Shown here: in pieces, positions 1-9,340 of the stretch
Position numbering within the stretch: the first letter of the stretch is position 1
How the letters are laid out: the number at the start of each line of letters is the position of its first letter
DNA from: JBAXEO01 sp963789515
GTDB taxonomy: Bacteria; Actinomycetota; Coriobacteriia; Anaerosomatales; JAAXUF01
Reading direction: 5' to 3'
DNA length: 64,000 nucleotides
Assembly: GCA_963789515.1 (NCBI GenBank)
Contig: CAWBKW010000004.1
Coordinates: 248,001-312,000, forward strand
Translations under genes and position numbers: made by a program
The notes under the pieces: generated by a model
What the model saw: the letters and a program-made list of their open reading frames with translations, nothing else
What the model was told of the DNA's origin: nothing
Database searches by the model: none

Positions 1-1
1 A

Positions 2-1039
2 CAGCGCGTGCTCCTGAAGGTCAACCTGCTCTCGCGGGCGCTGCCGGAACGCGCCGTCACCACGCATCCCGAGTTCGTTCGCGCGGTCATCCGCTCGGCT
101 CGCGCTGCCGGCGGAGAGGTCTCGGTCGGCGACAGCCCCGGTGGCCCCAACCGGCCCGGCGGGGTGCGCAAGGTGTGGGAGGACTCCGGCATCGGAGCGG
201 TCTGCGCCGAGGAGGGCGTGCCGCTTCTGCTGTTCGACGATGCCTGCACCCGGGTCAGTAACGACGGCGGCGGACTCTATGGCTCGTTCACGCTGGGCAC
301 CGCGGTCGTCGAGACCGACGTGCTCATAACCCTGCCGAAGTTCAAGACGCACGGGCTCATGATGTTCACCGGAGCCGTCAAGAACCTGTTCGGCTGCATT
401 CCGGGACTCGAGAAGGCGCAGTACCACCTCAAGGTCCCGGACCGCGACGACTTCGGCTCGATGCTCGTCGACCTGATGCTCGCCTGCCGTCCGTCGCTCG
501 CGATCATGGACGCCGTCGTCGGCATGGAGGGCGAGGGTCCGGCCGGCGGGACGCCCCGGCAGGTCGGGGCGGTGCTCGCCTCGGCGGACTGCGTCGCGCT
601 CGACGTCATCGCGAGCTCGATGGCCGGGCTGGATCCGATGGAGGTCTACTCGAGCAAGGCCGCCTCGCGACGCGGCCTCGGGCCCGCCACTGCCGAAGAG
701 GTCGAGGTGGTGGGCGAGGACTGGCATGCCCTGGCCCCGGCGGACTTCAAGCTGCCGGTGCGCGATCTCTCGGCGAAGCTGCCGCCCTGGCTCGGCAAAC
801 GCATGCGCGGATGGACGACCGCTCGGCCGTATCTCGAGCGCGCGCGCGACTGCACCCTCTGCAAGACGTGCCAGGAGAACTGTCCGGTGGATGCGATCGT
901 CGTCGGGGCCAACGGGCCCGTCTTCGATCATCAGACCTGCATCCGGTGCTACTGCTGCCAGGAACTGTGTCCGCCTCAGGTCATCGGGCTCAAGGTCCCG
1001 CCGATCGCGCGGTTCGCTACGCGGGGCCGCGGCAAGTAG
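2..1039 (+). CDS. DUF362 domain protein with C-terminal 2x[4Fe-4S] ferredoxin, 5' end cut by window
   Basis: The open frame runs in from the window edge, so the N-terminus is missing. The first visible residues (QRVLLKVNLL) match the start of a DUF362 domain. The middle carries DUF362-type stretches (ITLPKFKTHG, then TGAVKNLFG). The last 65 or so residues hold two clusters of the bacterial ferredoxin type, CTLCKTCQENCP and CIRCYCCQELCP, each able to bind a [4Fe-4S] centre. Such proteins are cytoplasmic and probably act in electron transfer or as iron-sulfur-linked enzymes, but the reaction is not established for the family. Ends in TAG. Confidence 0.85.
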   Translation, partial: QRVLLKVNLLSRALPERAVTTHPEFVRAVIRSARAAGGEVSVGDSPGGPNRPGGVRKVWEDSGIGAVCAEEGVPLLLFDDACTRVSNDGGGLYGSFTLGTAVVETDVLITLPKFKTHGLMMFTGAVKNLFGCIPGLEKAQYHLKVPDRDDFGSMLVDLMLACRPSLAIMDAVVGMEGEGPAGGTPRQVGAVLASADCVALDVIASSMAGLDPMEVYSSKAASRRGLGPATAEEVEVVGEDWHALAPADFKLPVRDLSAKLPPWLGKRMRGWTTARPYLERARDCTLCKTCQENCPVDAIVVGANGPVFDHQTCIRCYCCQELCPPQVIGLKVPPIARFATRGRGK

Positions 1040-1086
1040 CACACGGCAGTCGGCTCAGCACAGCACCTCTCGCCAACGACCGCTTC

Positions 1087-1380
1087 TCAGGCGCGTGGCC
1101 GGAACCGGTCGACGAACAGCCCCACGAGGCCGCGCTCCCAGAACTGGTCCCATCCGCTCCCATCGGAAGGCGGCAGGGTGGCGTCATACCGCCGTCGGGC
1201 CTCCGGGTCCTTGAGAACGCGGTACGCCTCGTTGATCGCCTGCATGCGTCGAGTAGCGGCAACTCGGTTGTCGGACGACGCCCGGTCGGGATGGTGCTTC
1301 ATGGACAGCGCCTTGTAGGCGCGCTCGATGACTTCAGCATCGGCGTCGCGGATGACCTGGAGTCTCTGGTAGTGATCCAC
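1087..1380 (-). CDS. small J-domain (DnaJ-like) protein
   Basis: This 97-residue protein is almost entirely a J domain. It opens with DHYQRLQVIRDADAEVIERAY (helices I and II), has the diagnostic HPD tripeptide in MKHHPDRA, and continues with helices III and IV (INEAYRVLKDPEARRRYD). J domains stimulate the ATPase of DnaK-type Hsp70 chaperones. The Gly/Phe region, zinc fingers and substrate-binding domain of DnaJ are absent, so it is a stand-alone co-chaperone and not DnaJ itself. It lies directly downstream of the penicillin-binding protein gene on the same strand, but no functional link is evident. Confidence 0.85.
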   Translation of the reverse strand: MDHYQRLQVIRDADAEVIERAYKALSMKHHPDRASSDNRVAATRRMQAINEAYRVLKDPEARRRYDATLPPSDGSGWDQFWERGLVGLFVDRFRPRA

Positions 1381-1413
1381 GTGTGAGTTGCTTTCTGCCG
1401 TGGGGTGCGTGGG

Positions 1414-3390
1414 TCAGTGCAGCTTGCAGGTCTGGGTCGGGACCAGGTTGAGGGGCAGGTATATCTCCACCGCGCCGGGGCAGCGCTTGTTGGCAAGCAG
1501 CTTCGAGTCCTCGCAGACGACACAGCGCACCTGCGCGGTCGGGGCGGTCTGCGCCGGCGTGATCGCCACGCTCCTGGCCCTCGTCGCTCCGGTCATGTAC
1601 TCACGCCAGATGCTCGCGGGGAAGCTGCCACCGGTGACGGCGATGCCGTGCACGCTCGTCATGGGTACCTGCGCTGCGCGGTTTCCAACCCACACTGCGG
1701 TCGCGACGTCGCCCGCCCAGCCCACGAACCATGCGTCTCGATAGGACTGGGTGGTGCCGGTCTTGCCCGCGGCCCACACCGGCAGCTTCGCCTGATCGCC
1801 TGTTCCGCGCTCGATGACATCGTGAAGCATGAGCGAGGCCTGCATGGCTGTCTCGCGCGGAATCGCCTGAGTCGTCTCGGCAGACCGTGTGAGCACGGCG
1901 CGCCCCCTGTCGTCAGTCACCAGCGCGATGCCGCTGGGCACGACCCGGACGCCGCCGTTGGCGAGGTGGCGTAGGACGACGCCATCTCCAGCGGAGAGAC
2001 ACCGTACTTCAGGCCCCCTAGTGCGATTGCAGGGTCGGCCACCAACGGTGTGGTGATGCCCATCCTCTTCGCCGTCTTGACGACCTTCTCCGGGCCGATG
2101 AGCATGATCAGTCGCGCGTACACGGCGTTGACCGAGTAGTCGGTCGCCGCTTGAAGCGTCATCGACCCCTCCGTGAAACGGTTCTCGTAGTTCTGGACCG
2201 TCCACACGCCGTCCTTCACCGGCACCGAGTACGGTGCCGACTCGAACACCTGGTCCGGCCGGATTCCCTCCTGCAGAGCGGTCACCAGGACGAAGGGCTT
2301 GAACGCCGATCCCGGCTGCCTGCGACCCTGTGTGGCGAGGTTGAACTGGTTCGCCTTGAAGTCCCGCCCGCCGACCATCGCGAGGACCTTGCCGTCGGCG
2401 GGGCGCACCGAGACGAGGGCTATCTCCGGGTCGCCCGGCGCGGACAACTGGGTGGCGGCCTTCTCGGCGAGTGCCTGGAGGTCGGGTTCGAGACTCGTGT
2501 AGACGCGCAGGCCGCCGGCGTAGACCGTTCGGCTCCGAGCGTGTCGATGAGGTCCTGCTTCACGTACTCGACGAAGAACGGCGCCACCTTGCCGGCTTCC
2601 TTGCTCGCCGCGAAGACGAGCGGCACGTTGCTCGCGTCTCGCGCCTCCTGCGAGGTGATGAAGCCCTGTTCGCGCATCTGCGACGAGCACGACGTTGCGG
2701 CGCTTCGTGTCGTCTCTGCCGACGCAGAGGGGACGCCGTAGCGTGACGGCGAGCGGATGATGCCCGCAAGCGTGGCGCTCTCGGCCAGATCGAGCGCCGA
2801 CGCGGGCTTGCCGAAGTAGTCGCTGCGCGGCGCTCTCGATGCCGTAGGCCCCGCGGCCGAAGTAGATGGTGTTGAGGTAGGTCTCGAGCACCTTGTCCTT
2901 GTCATTCTTGGTCTCGAGCTCGTAGGCGAGCAGCGCCTCCTGTGATCTTGCGCGTCACGCTGCGCTCGCGGGCGGTGAACAGTATCTTGACCAGCTGTTG
3001 GGTGATGGTGCTCCCGCCCTGTTCGACATCGCCTGCGGCCGCGTTGGCGCCGAGCGCGCGCCCGATTCCCATCAGGTCCACGCCGTCATGCTCGTAGAAC
3101 CGGCGGTCCTCGATGGCGACGACCGCTTCCCGAAGGGACTCGGGCATGTCATCGAGCGAGACCACCGTCCGGTCCTGTTCACCGTGCCATTCGGCGATGA
3201 CCGATCCGTTCGCGGCGTACACGATCGAGGTTCGCGCCGTCTTCAGCGCATCGGGATTGACAGCCAGGTCCGGCAGGTTCGTCGACAGGCTGTAGAGGTA
3301 GAAGGCGAGCGAGAACGACAGGACGCACACGACCGCCAAGGCGGCCAGCGTCCAAGTGAGTATCGGGACAACGCGGTTCGCCAGCCGCAC
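1414..3390 (-). CDS. class A penicillin-binding protein (PBP1A-like), interrupted by several frame changes
   Basis: Bifunctional glycosyltransferase/transpeptidase that polymerises and crosslinks peptidoglycan outside the membrane. I place the start at a GTG preceded by GGAGG eight bases away. An N-terminal membrane segment (ILTWTLAALAVVCVLSFSLA) is followed by the GT51 signatures EDRRFYEHDGVD and GGSTITQQLVK. Further on come the transpeptidase features GGRDFKANQFN, GRRQPGSAFKPF (SxxK serine), a later SVN and the KTGTT motif near the C-terminus. The frame changes near 2940, 2820, 2700, 2520 and 2000; all pieces belong to one family and are collinear, so I read it as one gene of about 655 residues with sequence errors. 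Confidence 0.8.
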
Positions 3391-3505
3391 GGCAACGTCC
3401 TCCAATGGCGACAGGTCGCGTACACTTAACGCCGTCGAGCAAGCCGGGATCGAACTTCGACGGCCCGCGACTTCGCACACTTCACGCATGGAAAGCGGCG
3501 CGAAC

Positions 3506-4111
3506 ATGGTAGCACGCAGGTTTGATACCAAGACCGCCGGCCGCGCCTCCAACGAGCTCCCGAAGCAGCTCTTCGAGGGGTGGCGGCGCTTCCTCACGCG
3601 ACTGCGCGACGGGCTCGTACGCTTGGGCGCGCGCTTCTCCCCCGCCGAGCAGCCCGGCGCCGCCCCGCGGCCGTGGCTGCTGCGGCCCGTCGCTGTCGTG
3701 CTCGGCGACGCGGCCCTCGCACTGGGCGTGGGCGTCGGGATCGCCCTGGCACCGCCCGGCCCCGCCCGCTACCTCGCGGCGTGGGCAGGCGCACAGTCCG
3801 TCCTGTGGGCCGTGGTTCGCTGGCTCCTCATGAGGTACACCGGCCGTGGGGCCGCAGAGGACCGCTCGATGCTGCTCGGCGCGTCCTCTCTGGGACTGAT
3901 CGCCTACGCCGTCGCGGTGACTCCGGAGCTGCGGGCGGTCGCGTGGGCGGCGTCGGCGGCGCTCACGTGGTTCGCGCTGGTCCGCCTTGGCGACGGGCGT
4001 TCCGAGGCACGCCGCACGGTCGCCATCGCCTGGGGAGCTCAGGCACTCGTGGTCGCGGTGAGCTGGATCGCGCGCAACGGCGTGCTCGCGTTTCTGATCA
4101 GCCGAGGCTAG
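3506..4111 (+). CDS. hypothetical multi-pass membrane protein
   Basis: About 200 residues, divergent from the penicillin-binding protein gene. A basic N-terminal third (about 50 residues) precedes five or so hydrophobic, Ala/Val/Leu-rich segments, for example VAVVLGDAALALGVGVGIALA and LGLIAYAVAVTPELRAVAWAAS. I do not recognise the family and see no catalytic motif. The ATG at 3506 or the one at 3488 could be the start; neither has a strong ribosome site. The stop overlaps the stop region of the convergent EamA transporter gene. Confidence 0.6.
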   Translation: MVARRFDTKTAGRASNELPKQLFEGWRRFLTRLRDGLVRLGARFSPAEQPGAAPRPWLLRPVAVVLGDAALALGVGVGIALAPPGPARYLAAWAGAQSVLWAVVRWLLMRYTGRGAAEDRSMLLGASSLGLIAYAVAVTPELRAVAWAASAALTWFALVRLGDGRSEARRTVAIAWGAQALVVAVSWIARNGVLAFLISRG

Positions 4112-5013
4112 ACGGCTGCCAGCGGCTCGGCCGAGCGGCCCGAGACCTCCGCCCACACCACGCCCGCGAGTACGAGCCCCGCTCCGAGCAACTGAACCGG
4201 CTCGAGCGTCTGCATCGGCAGGAAGACGCTGGCGAGCGCTATCGTGAAGAGCGGCTCGAGCGTCGAGACGACGGCCGCCTGCGCCGGGCCAAGACCTCGG
4301 ATGCCCTGCAGGTAGAGCATGATGGCCGCGAACGTCGGTATCACCACGATCGCGGCGATCAGCCACCACGCGCTCGGCTCCCAGGCCGCGGGCGAGAGTG
4401 ACTGCCCCACGCCGAGCGCGAGTCCCGCCGCCATGAGCGAGGCGACGCCGAAGGTGTACGTCATCATCACGAGCTGCGATCGGCCCGGAAGCCACCGGTG
4501 CGACAGCAGGTTGAACAGCGTGTAGCCGACCGCGGCGCCGAGCCCCAGAGCGATACCCTGCCACTGCGCCCGGGCCGCCCCGCCGAGAAGCCCGACGACG
4601 AGCGCGCAGCCCAGGAACGTCAGCAGCACGGCCGCCCCGGCCTGCCAGGTCGCCTTCTCGCCCAGGAACATCCAGCTCGCGAGCGTGACGAAGGCCGGGT
4701 AGGCGTAGAGCAGCACGGCGACGACCGAGGCGTCCGCGAACTTGAGCGCGAAGAAGTAGCACACCGACGCGGCACCATAGCCCGTGATGGCGAGCATCGC
4801 GAATCGAAGCAGGTCGCTCCGGGGGACGATCAGCGAGCGCGGACCGCGGAGCATCGAGACGATTGCGAGGAGCGCTGCGGCGAACATGAAGCGCCAGGCG
4901 AGCAGCGGCAGCGGGGTGGCGTTGGCGTCGTAGGCGAGCTGCGCGAGCACGGGCAGCGTGCCGAAACAGGCCGCCGAGGCCACCACCGCTGCAAGCGACC
5001 ATCTGCGCGACAC
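4108..5013 (-). CDS. EamA/DMT-family transporter (RhaT-like permease)
   Basis: A 301-residue protein with about ten hydrophobic helices in two related halves, as in drug/metabolite transporters. Typical pieces are the first helix SLAAVVASAACFGTLPVLAQ and the closing AQAAVVSTLEPLFTIALASVF of the second EamA repeat. Such proteins export metabolites or amino acids across the cytoplasmic membrane; the substrate cannot be told from sequence. I choose the GTG at 5013 because GAGGGG lies about seven bases upstream; a longer open frame exists but its upstream part is not protein-like. Confidence 0.85.
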   Translation of the reverse strand: MSRRWSLAAVVASAACFGTLPVLAQLAYDANATPLPLLAWRFMFAAALLAIVSMLRGPRSLIVPRSDLLRFAMLAITGYGAASVCYFFALKFADASVVAVLLYAYPAFVTLASWMFLGEKATWQAGAAVLLTFLGCALVVGLLGGAARAQWQGIALGLGAAVGYTLFNLLSHRWLPGRSQLVMMTYTFGVASLMAAGLALGVGQSLSPAAWEPSAWWLIAAIVVIPTFAAIMLYLQGIRGLGPAQAAVVSTLEPLFTIALASVFLPMQTLEPVQLLGAGLVLAGVVWAEVSGRSAEPLAAV

Positions 5014-5154
5014 TCCCACTCCCCTCAATCTGATGCTCGTCGGCCCGGCGTCTGTGCCGGAGGCTCGCAGACCGTCCCACACGGCTGCCGCCCGGTCAAT
5101 CCTGTGATGGTAGACTGCTCGAGCGCGTTTCCGAGCCGAGGAGCCCGACGCCGC

Positions 5155-5533
5155 ATGACCATCCGCCGCACGCCGAATCGCACTCTGGGCGATCGTCATC
5201 GCCTGGGCGACCGCCATCTTCCTCGTGTCGTCGGTCCCCGGCTCCGATCTTCCGGGCGGCCTTCCGCCCGAGCTGGGACACCTCGGCGAGTACTTCATCT
5301 TCGGCGGGCTCCTGTACCTCGCGCTGCGCGTCGACCTCGAGCCGGGCCGGGCGCTGGTGTTTGCGGTGGTGATCGCGTCGGCCTATGGCGTCACCGACGA
5401 GTTTCACCAGCGGTTCGTGGTGATGCGCACGCCGGACGTCTACGACTGGGTGCTCGACACGATCGCGGCGTTCGCGGGCGCGTGGCTCGCGCTCATCGTC
5501 CTCCGCAAGCTCGCCGCCCGGCATCGCGCCTAG
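5155..5533 (+). CDS. VanZ-like membrane protein, probable frame change near the start
   Basis: The family signature is clear: IALWAIVIAWATAIFLVSS, then VPGSDLPGG, ELGHLGEYFIFGGLLYLAL, the acidic-aromatic block YGVTDEFHQRFVVMRTPDVYDW and a final helix. VanZ-like proteins are small membrane proteins of mostly unknown role; VanZ itself gives low-level teicoplanin resistance. The ATG at 5155 has GAGGAG ten bases upstream but lies in another frame than the body; the body frame has no good start before GTG 5225. A single-base error between about 5157 and 5175 would join them. Its stop overlaps the pilT stop. Confidence 0.75.
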
Positions 5534-6633
5534 TAGACGCCGGTCTGGGCCGCCGCCGCCGGGTCGATGCCCAGCTGGCGGATCTTGATCTTGAAGTCGT
5601 GTGAGTTGTGCGCCATCGCGATGGCGTCGTCGAGCGTGATCTTTCGGTCGCGGTAGAGCTCGAGCAGCGACTGGTCGAACGTCTGCATCCCGTAGTAGGC
5701 GCCCTCTTCCATCGAATCGCGGATGAGGTACGTCTTGTCGGGGTCGCTGATGTACTCGCGCACGGTCCCGGTCATCACGAGCACCTCGACCGCCGGGACG
5801 AGCCCGCCCTGGATCGACGGGATCAGCCGCATCGAGATGATGCCCTTCAGCGTCGCCGCCATCATGAGGCGGACCTGCTTGTGCTGGTAGGGCGGGAAGA
5901 AGTCGATGATGCGGTTGATGGTCTCGGTGGCGTCGATGGTATGCAGCGTCGAGAGGACCAGGTTGCCGATCTCGGCGGCGGTCAGTGCCGCGGCGACCGT
6001 CTCGTGGTCGCGCATCTCGCCGATCAGGATCACGTCGGGGTCCTGGCGCACCACGTGGCGAAGCGCGTCGGCGTAGCTCTCGGTGTCGACCCCGATCTCG
6101 CGCTGGTTCACGATGCACTTCTTGTCGGCGTGCAGCACCTCGATCGGGTCCTCGATCGTGACGATGTGGCCTTCCCTGGTGCTGTTGATGTGGTCGATCA
6201 TCGCGGCGAGCGTGGTCGTCTTGCCCGAGCCGGCGGTACCGGTGACCAGGATGAGCCCGCGCGGCTCGTCGGCGAGGCGACGCAGGATCTGCGGGAGGCC
6301 CAGTTCGGCGATGCTGGAGCGCTCCGTCGCGACCCGGCGCAGGGTGATTCCGACGCTGCCGCGCTGATGGAAGACGTTGACCCGGAACCGGCCGATGCCG
6401 CTGACCGAGTAGGCGAAGTCGAGCTCGTGGCGGTGCTCGAAGCTCTCACGCTGCGCCAAGGACATCATGCCCTCGGCGAGCATCCGGGTCTGGTCCGCGT
6501 TGAGCGTGGGCAGTTCGGTCATCACGACGAGGCGCCCCGCGAGCCGGATCGCCGGTGGGCTGCCTACCTTGATATGGAGATCAGAGCTGCCTCGGTCGCT
6601 CATGATCTTCAGCAGGCCGTCGATATCCGCCAT
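5530..6633 (-). CDS. pilT: type IV pilus retraction ATPase PilT
   Basis: A 367-residue intact PilT-family hexameric ATPase that powers pilus retraction from the cytoplasm. It begins with the PilT N-terminal domain (SDLHIKVGSPPAIRL). Walker A is GTAGSGKTTT, the Asp box is VTIEDPIE, Walker B is VILIGEMRD, and the His box is LSTLHTIDATETINR. The C-terminal half contains the AIRNLIRE-type region in a divergent form (YLIRDSMEEG). Length is normal. No other pilus genes lie nearby, so the rest of the system must be elsewhere. Confidence 0.93.
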   Translation of the reverse strand: MADIDGLLKIMSDRGSSDLHIKVGSPPAIRLAGRLVVMTELPTLNADQTRMLAEGMMSLAQRESFEHRHELDFAYSVSGIGRFRVNVFHQRGSVGITLRRVATERSSIAELGLPQILRRLADEPRGLILVTGTAGSGKTTTLAAMIDHINSTREGHIVTIEDPIEVLHADKKCIVNQREIGVDTESYADALRHVVRQDPDVILIGEMRDHETVAAALTAAEIGNLVLSTLHTIDATETINRIIDFFPPYQHKQVRLMMAATLKGIISMRLIPSIQGGLVPAVEVLVMTGTVREYISDPDKTYLIRDSMEEGAYYGMQTFDQSLLELYRDRKITLDDAIAMAHNSHDFKIKIRQLGIDPAAAAQTGVY

Positions 6634-6716
6634 CGCTGCGTGTCATCCCCCTACGCGTCGCCCGAACGCCCCCAGTCTACCGTACCAGCCATGGGGATGG
6701 CACTTCGCTACGCACG

Positions 6717-6746
6717 ATGCCCCACCCGCGAGCACGGGTGGGGCAT
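6717..6746 (-). terminator. strong hairpin after the NlpC/P60 gene
   Basis: A perfect 12-bp inverted repeat (ATGCCCCACCCG and its complement) around a 6-base loop lies just downstream of the NlpC/P60 stop and upstream of pilT. No U-tract follows, so it may be a weak or factor-assisted terminator, or may protect the 3' end. Confidence 0.6.
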
Positions 6747-6775
6747 CGGTGTGTGCTCTCTGTCACGCGAACAGC

Positions 6776-7798
6776 CTAGGGGCGGCACGCCCCGACGTAG
6801 TTGCTGCGAAACGCCGGTGCGATCTTGACCACGTCGCCGGAGTTCGGCGCGTGGATCATCATCCCGCCGCCGATGTACATGCCCACGTGGTGGATCGGCG
6901 AGCCGAAGAAGACCAGGTCGCCCGGCGCCAGGTCGCTGCGCGAGACGCGCTCGCCGGCATGGATCTGATCGCGCGAGGTGCGCGGGATGCTGACACCGAC
7001 CTGGCGGTAGACGTAGGACGTGAAGCCGGAACAGTCGAACGTGTTGGGACCGGTGGCGCCCCACACATAGCGAGCACCGAGGTACTTCTTGGCGACCGAG
7101 ACGATCGAGCTGCGGGGAGCGCGCTGGGGCGGAGGGAAGTTGCCGCCGCCACCCGAGTACGAGCGCGACGCGGCCGCCCTCGCCGACTCCTCGCGGGCCT
7201 GCAGGACGCGAACCTCGGCTTCGATGCCCGACAGCTTGCGCTTGCGCTCTGAGAGCTGCGCCTCGACCCGCTTCTTGTTCGCGGACATGATGGCGAGCTG
7301 CTTGGCGGCTGACTTCTCCTTGGCGGCGACCTCGGCGTGCGCGGCCTTGGCCTCGGAGCGGACGACCTTCATCTCGGAGGTCGCGCTGGCGTCGTCCTGG
7401 TTGAGGTCCTTGAGCACGTCCCACGTCGCGGCGAACTGCTCGTAGCTCTTGGCGCCCAGCAGCACATCCATGACGCCCATGGGGCCGACACGGTACATGT
7501 CGTTGGCGCGGGTGTTCAGGTGCTCCTGAAGCTCGTTGATGCGGTTCTCGGCCTTGGTGAGGCGCTTCTTGGCCTTGGCCTTCTCCGAGACGAGCTTGTC
7601 GTGCTTCTCGCGGGCGCCGTTGTAGTTCTCGGCCGCGATCTCGACGCGGTTATCCAGAGCCTCGACCTGAGCCTTGACCCGGGCGGCCTGCGCCATCTTG
7701 TCATTTGAGGTGGTGGGTGCGGCGACTGCGGGCGTCGCGACGCACATGAGAGCTGCCGACAGCAGCAGTGTGAGGTACGTTCGGATGCGGAACTTCAG
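6776..7798 (-). CDS. secreted NlpC/P60 peptidoglycan endopeptidase with coiled coil
   Basis: About 340 residues. A signal peptide (LTLLLSAALMCVATPAVAAP) is followed by a roughly 170-residue coiled coil (VKAQVEALDNRVEIAAENY onward), a Gly-rich hinge and a C-terminal NlpC/P60 domain. The domain has the catalytic Cys in FDCSGF and a His in GDLVFFGSPIHHVGMYIG, so it likely cuts stem peptides in the wall, like RipA or PcsB types. Start: a CTG at 7798 lies seven bases after GGGAG and makes a complete signal peptide; the first ATG (7747) would cut it in half. Non-AUG initiation or a base error changing ATG to CTG are both possible. Confidence 0.88.
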   Translation of the reverse strand: MKFRIRTYLTLLLSAALMCVATPAVAAPTTSNDKMAQAARVKAQVEALDNRVEIAAENYNGAREKHDKLVSEKAKAKKRLTKAENRINELQEHLNTRANDMYRVGPMGVMDVLLGAKSYEQFAATWDVLKDLNQDDASATSEMKVVRSEAKAAHAEVAAKEKSAAKQLAIMSANKKRVEAQLSERKRKLSGIEAEVRVLQAREESARAAASRSYSGGGGNFPPPQRAPRSSIVSVAKKYLGARYVWGATGPNTFDCSGFTSYVYRQVGVSIPRTSRDQIHAGERVSRSDLAPGDLVFFGSPIHHVGMYIGGGMMIHAPNSGDVVKIAPAFRSNYVGACRP

Positions 7799-7856
7799 TT
7801 TGTTTCTCCCGTGCAGGGGTCAGGACACTCGTGGAATAGTACCACGGTCGAGCTTC

Positions 7857-8745
7857 TCAGTCGAACGCGACGCAGACCGCGTCGAGGAGAAGAACCGCAG
7901 CTCGCTGGTCCTCTCGCTCGTCGGCGTTGGGTGATTCGCCCACCTCGACGACGATCTCGCGGCCCGCCGGCGCGGCCGCCAGCGCGGTCACCAGCCGGGG
8001 TGCCAGCTGCTGGGGAGCGGCCATGCTCACCACCGGGCGCCCGCGGACGATCCTGCGCGCTTCCCGTGCCGCACAGCCGCAGAACGACCTCCCCGGGCTC
8101 GGGGGCCTCGTCGCGGGCGAGCGTGTGGATCAGCGCCAGTGCAGCGCTGGCGTGGGCCAGGTTCACGAGCCGCTCGGCGACTCGGACGCCTGCCGCGTCG
8201 TCACCGATCACCGCGAGTCGAACGCGCGTGAGCACATCGGCGGCGCGGACCGGCGCCACATGGGCCTCAGAGTGGGCCTGCGGGCCCTTGCCTTCCCACA
8301 CGTGGCGCAGGTTCAGGATGGTGCGCGCCGTCTCCGGGCCGGCGATGCCGTCCGCGGGAAGGCCCGAGTTGACCTGGAACTCGCGGACCGCGCGCTCGGT
8401 GAAGGCCCCGAAGATGCCGTCGATCGCCCCGCAGGCGAAGCCGAGGACGCTGATGGCGTGCTGGAGAGCTCGTACGTCGGCGCCGTGGAAGTGCGGCACA
8501 CGCAGATAGAGCATGCGGTCGCCCAGCGTGAAGCCTGCGTCGACGAGTGCCGACCAGGTCTCCTCGGCCACGAACCCGTCCTCGGTGAGCCCGTGCTGGC
8601 TCTGGAAGGCTCCCACGGCTTGCGTGGTGGCCCCCAGGAACACGCCATCGACGCCCGTCGGCCCAAGGTCATAGCCGAGGGCGAGCAGGCGGCGCTGGAT
8701 GTCTTCGACGGCGGGCCCGCGATCTGAAGGCCGCACAGGTTTCAT
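7857..8745 (-). CDS. protein with two peptidoglycan-binding domains, one frame change
   Basis: Two consecutive PG_binding_1 repeats fill the first 150 residues: GPAVEDIQRRLLALGYDLGP...VDGVFLGATTQAVGAFQ and RALQHAISVLGFACG...IDGIFGAFTERAVREFQ. The C-terminal 130 residues (LAVIGDDAAGVRVAERLVNL onward) are not recognised; the end (AVLLLDAVCVAFD) is in the next frame. Dropping one G near 8070 joins both parts into one protein of about 295 residues. There is no signal peptide at the chosen ATG. The repeats suggest wall binding, perhaps attached to an amidase-like domain that I cannot confirm. Confidence 0.75.
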
Positions 8746-8774
8746 TGCGTAGCTGTTCCCTTGGTTCGAGCGGA

Positions 8775-9122
8775 CTAGCTGAGGCCCTGGCGTCCGCGAA
8801 ATCGGTTCATGCCTGTCTGTACCCGCGAGGACGCGCTATCGCTGACCCGGAGGTACCGTCTCACTTCCATCGCGAGCAGAGTGTCCGGATCGAACGAACA
8901 CGGATCCGTCAGCGGATCGCCGTCGCAGTCTACCACGCGGCCCTTCGCCAGAGCCTGAAGGACGGGCTCCACTCGATCTGCCGACAGACCGGTCGCACGC
9001 TCGATGCGGGAAGGCGCCACGGGCTCGTGTGCATGGGCGCGAAAGAACTCGATGACCTCGCGGACGGCGACGTCCGTGCCCCGGTCGTCAGGAAGAAGCG
9101 CCAATGTCGTGCGCAGGCTCAC
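8775..9122 (-). CDS. hypothetical small protein, possibly winged-helix
   Basis: 115 residues, soluble, not recognised. The segment EVIEFFRAHAHEPVAPSRIERATGLSADRVEPVLQALAKG reads like a helix-turn-helix of the winged-helix kind: two helices, a turn and a recognition helix followed by a short wing (RVVDCDGDP). It could be a small DNA-binding protein. It sits between the peptidoglycan-binding gene and the terminator of the surface-protein operon. Confidence 0.55.
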   Translation of the reverse strand: MSLRTTLALLPDDRGTDVAVREVIEFFRAHAHEPVAPSRIERATGLSADRVEPVLQALAKGRVVDCDGDPLTDPCSFDPDTLLAMEVRRYLRVSDSASSRVQTGMNRFRGRQGLS

Positions 9123-9243
9123 GAGGCCTCCCTAGCCCTGCCTGCACTCCGAGAAGTGCCGATGAGCGCCTGGCAGGATGTGCGACTCGTATTCTACTAC
9201 CCAGAACGGGGCTCTGTGGTGATCTCAGGGCCGTCCGGCGAGC

Positions 9244-9279
9244 CGCGAGGCCCCCGTTGGACTGCACGGGGGCCTCGCG
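9244..9279 (-). terminator. hairpin terminator after the surface-protein gene
   Basis: A 14-bp perfect inverted repeat (CGCGAGGCCCCCGT and its complement) with an 8-base loop lies about 60 bases past the stop of the surface protein. It is GC-rich without a clear U-tract. Confidence 0.65.
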
Positions 9280-9340
9280 CGTCATGCACGGGTGGTGTGG
9301 AACCGGCTGGCCTTGCGGCGCGAGCCTCGAATCTCAGCGG

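Noticed and set aside
811..1386. Open frame of about 190 codons on the plus strand overlapping the DUF362 end and the J-domain gene
   Set aside because: It is antisense or out of frame to two well-supported genes and its translation shows no domain; long spurious frames are common at this GC content.
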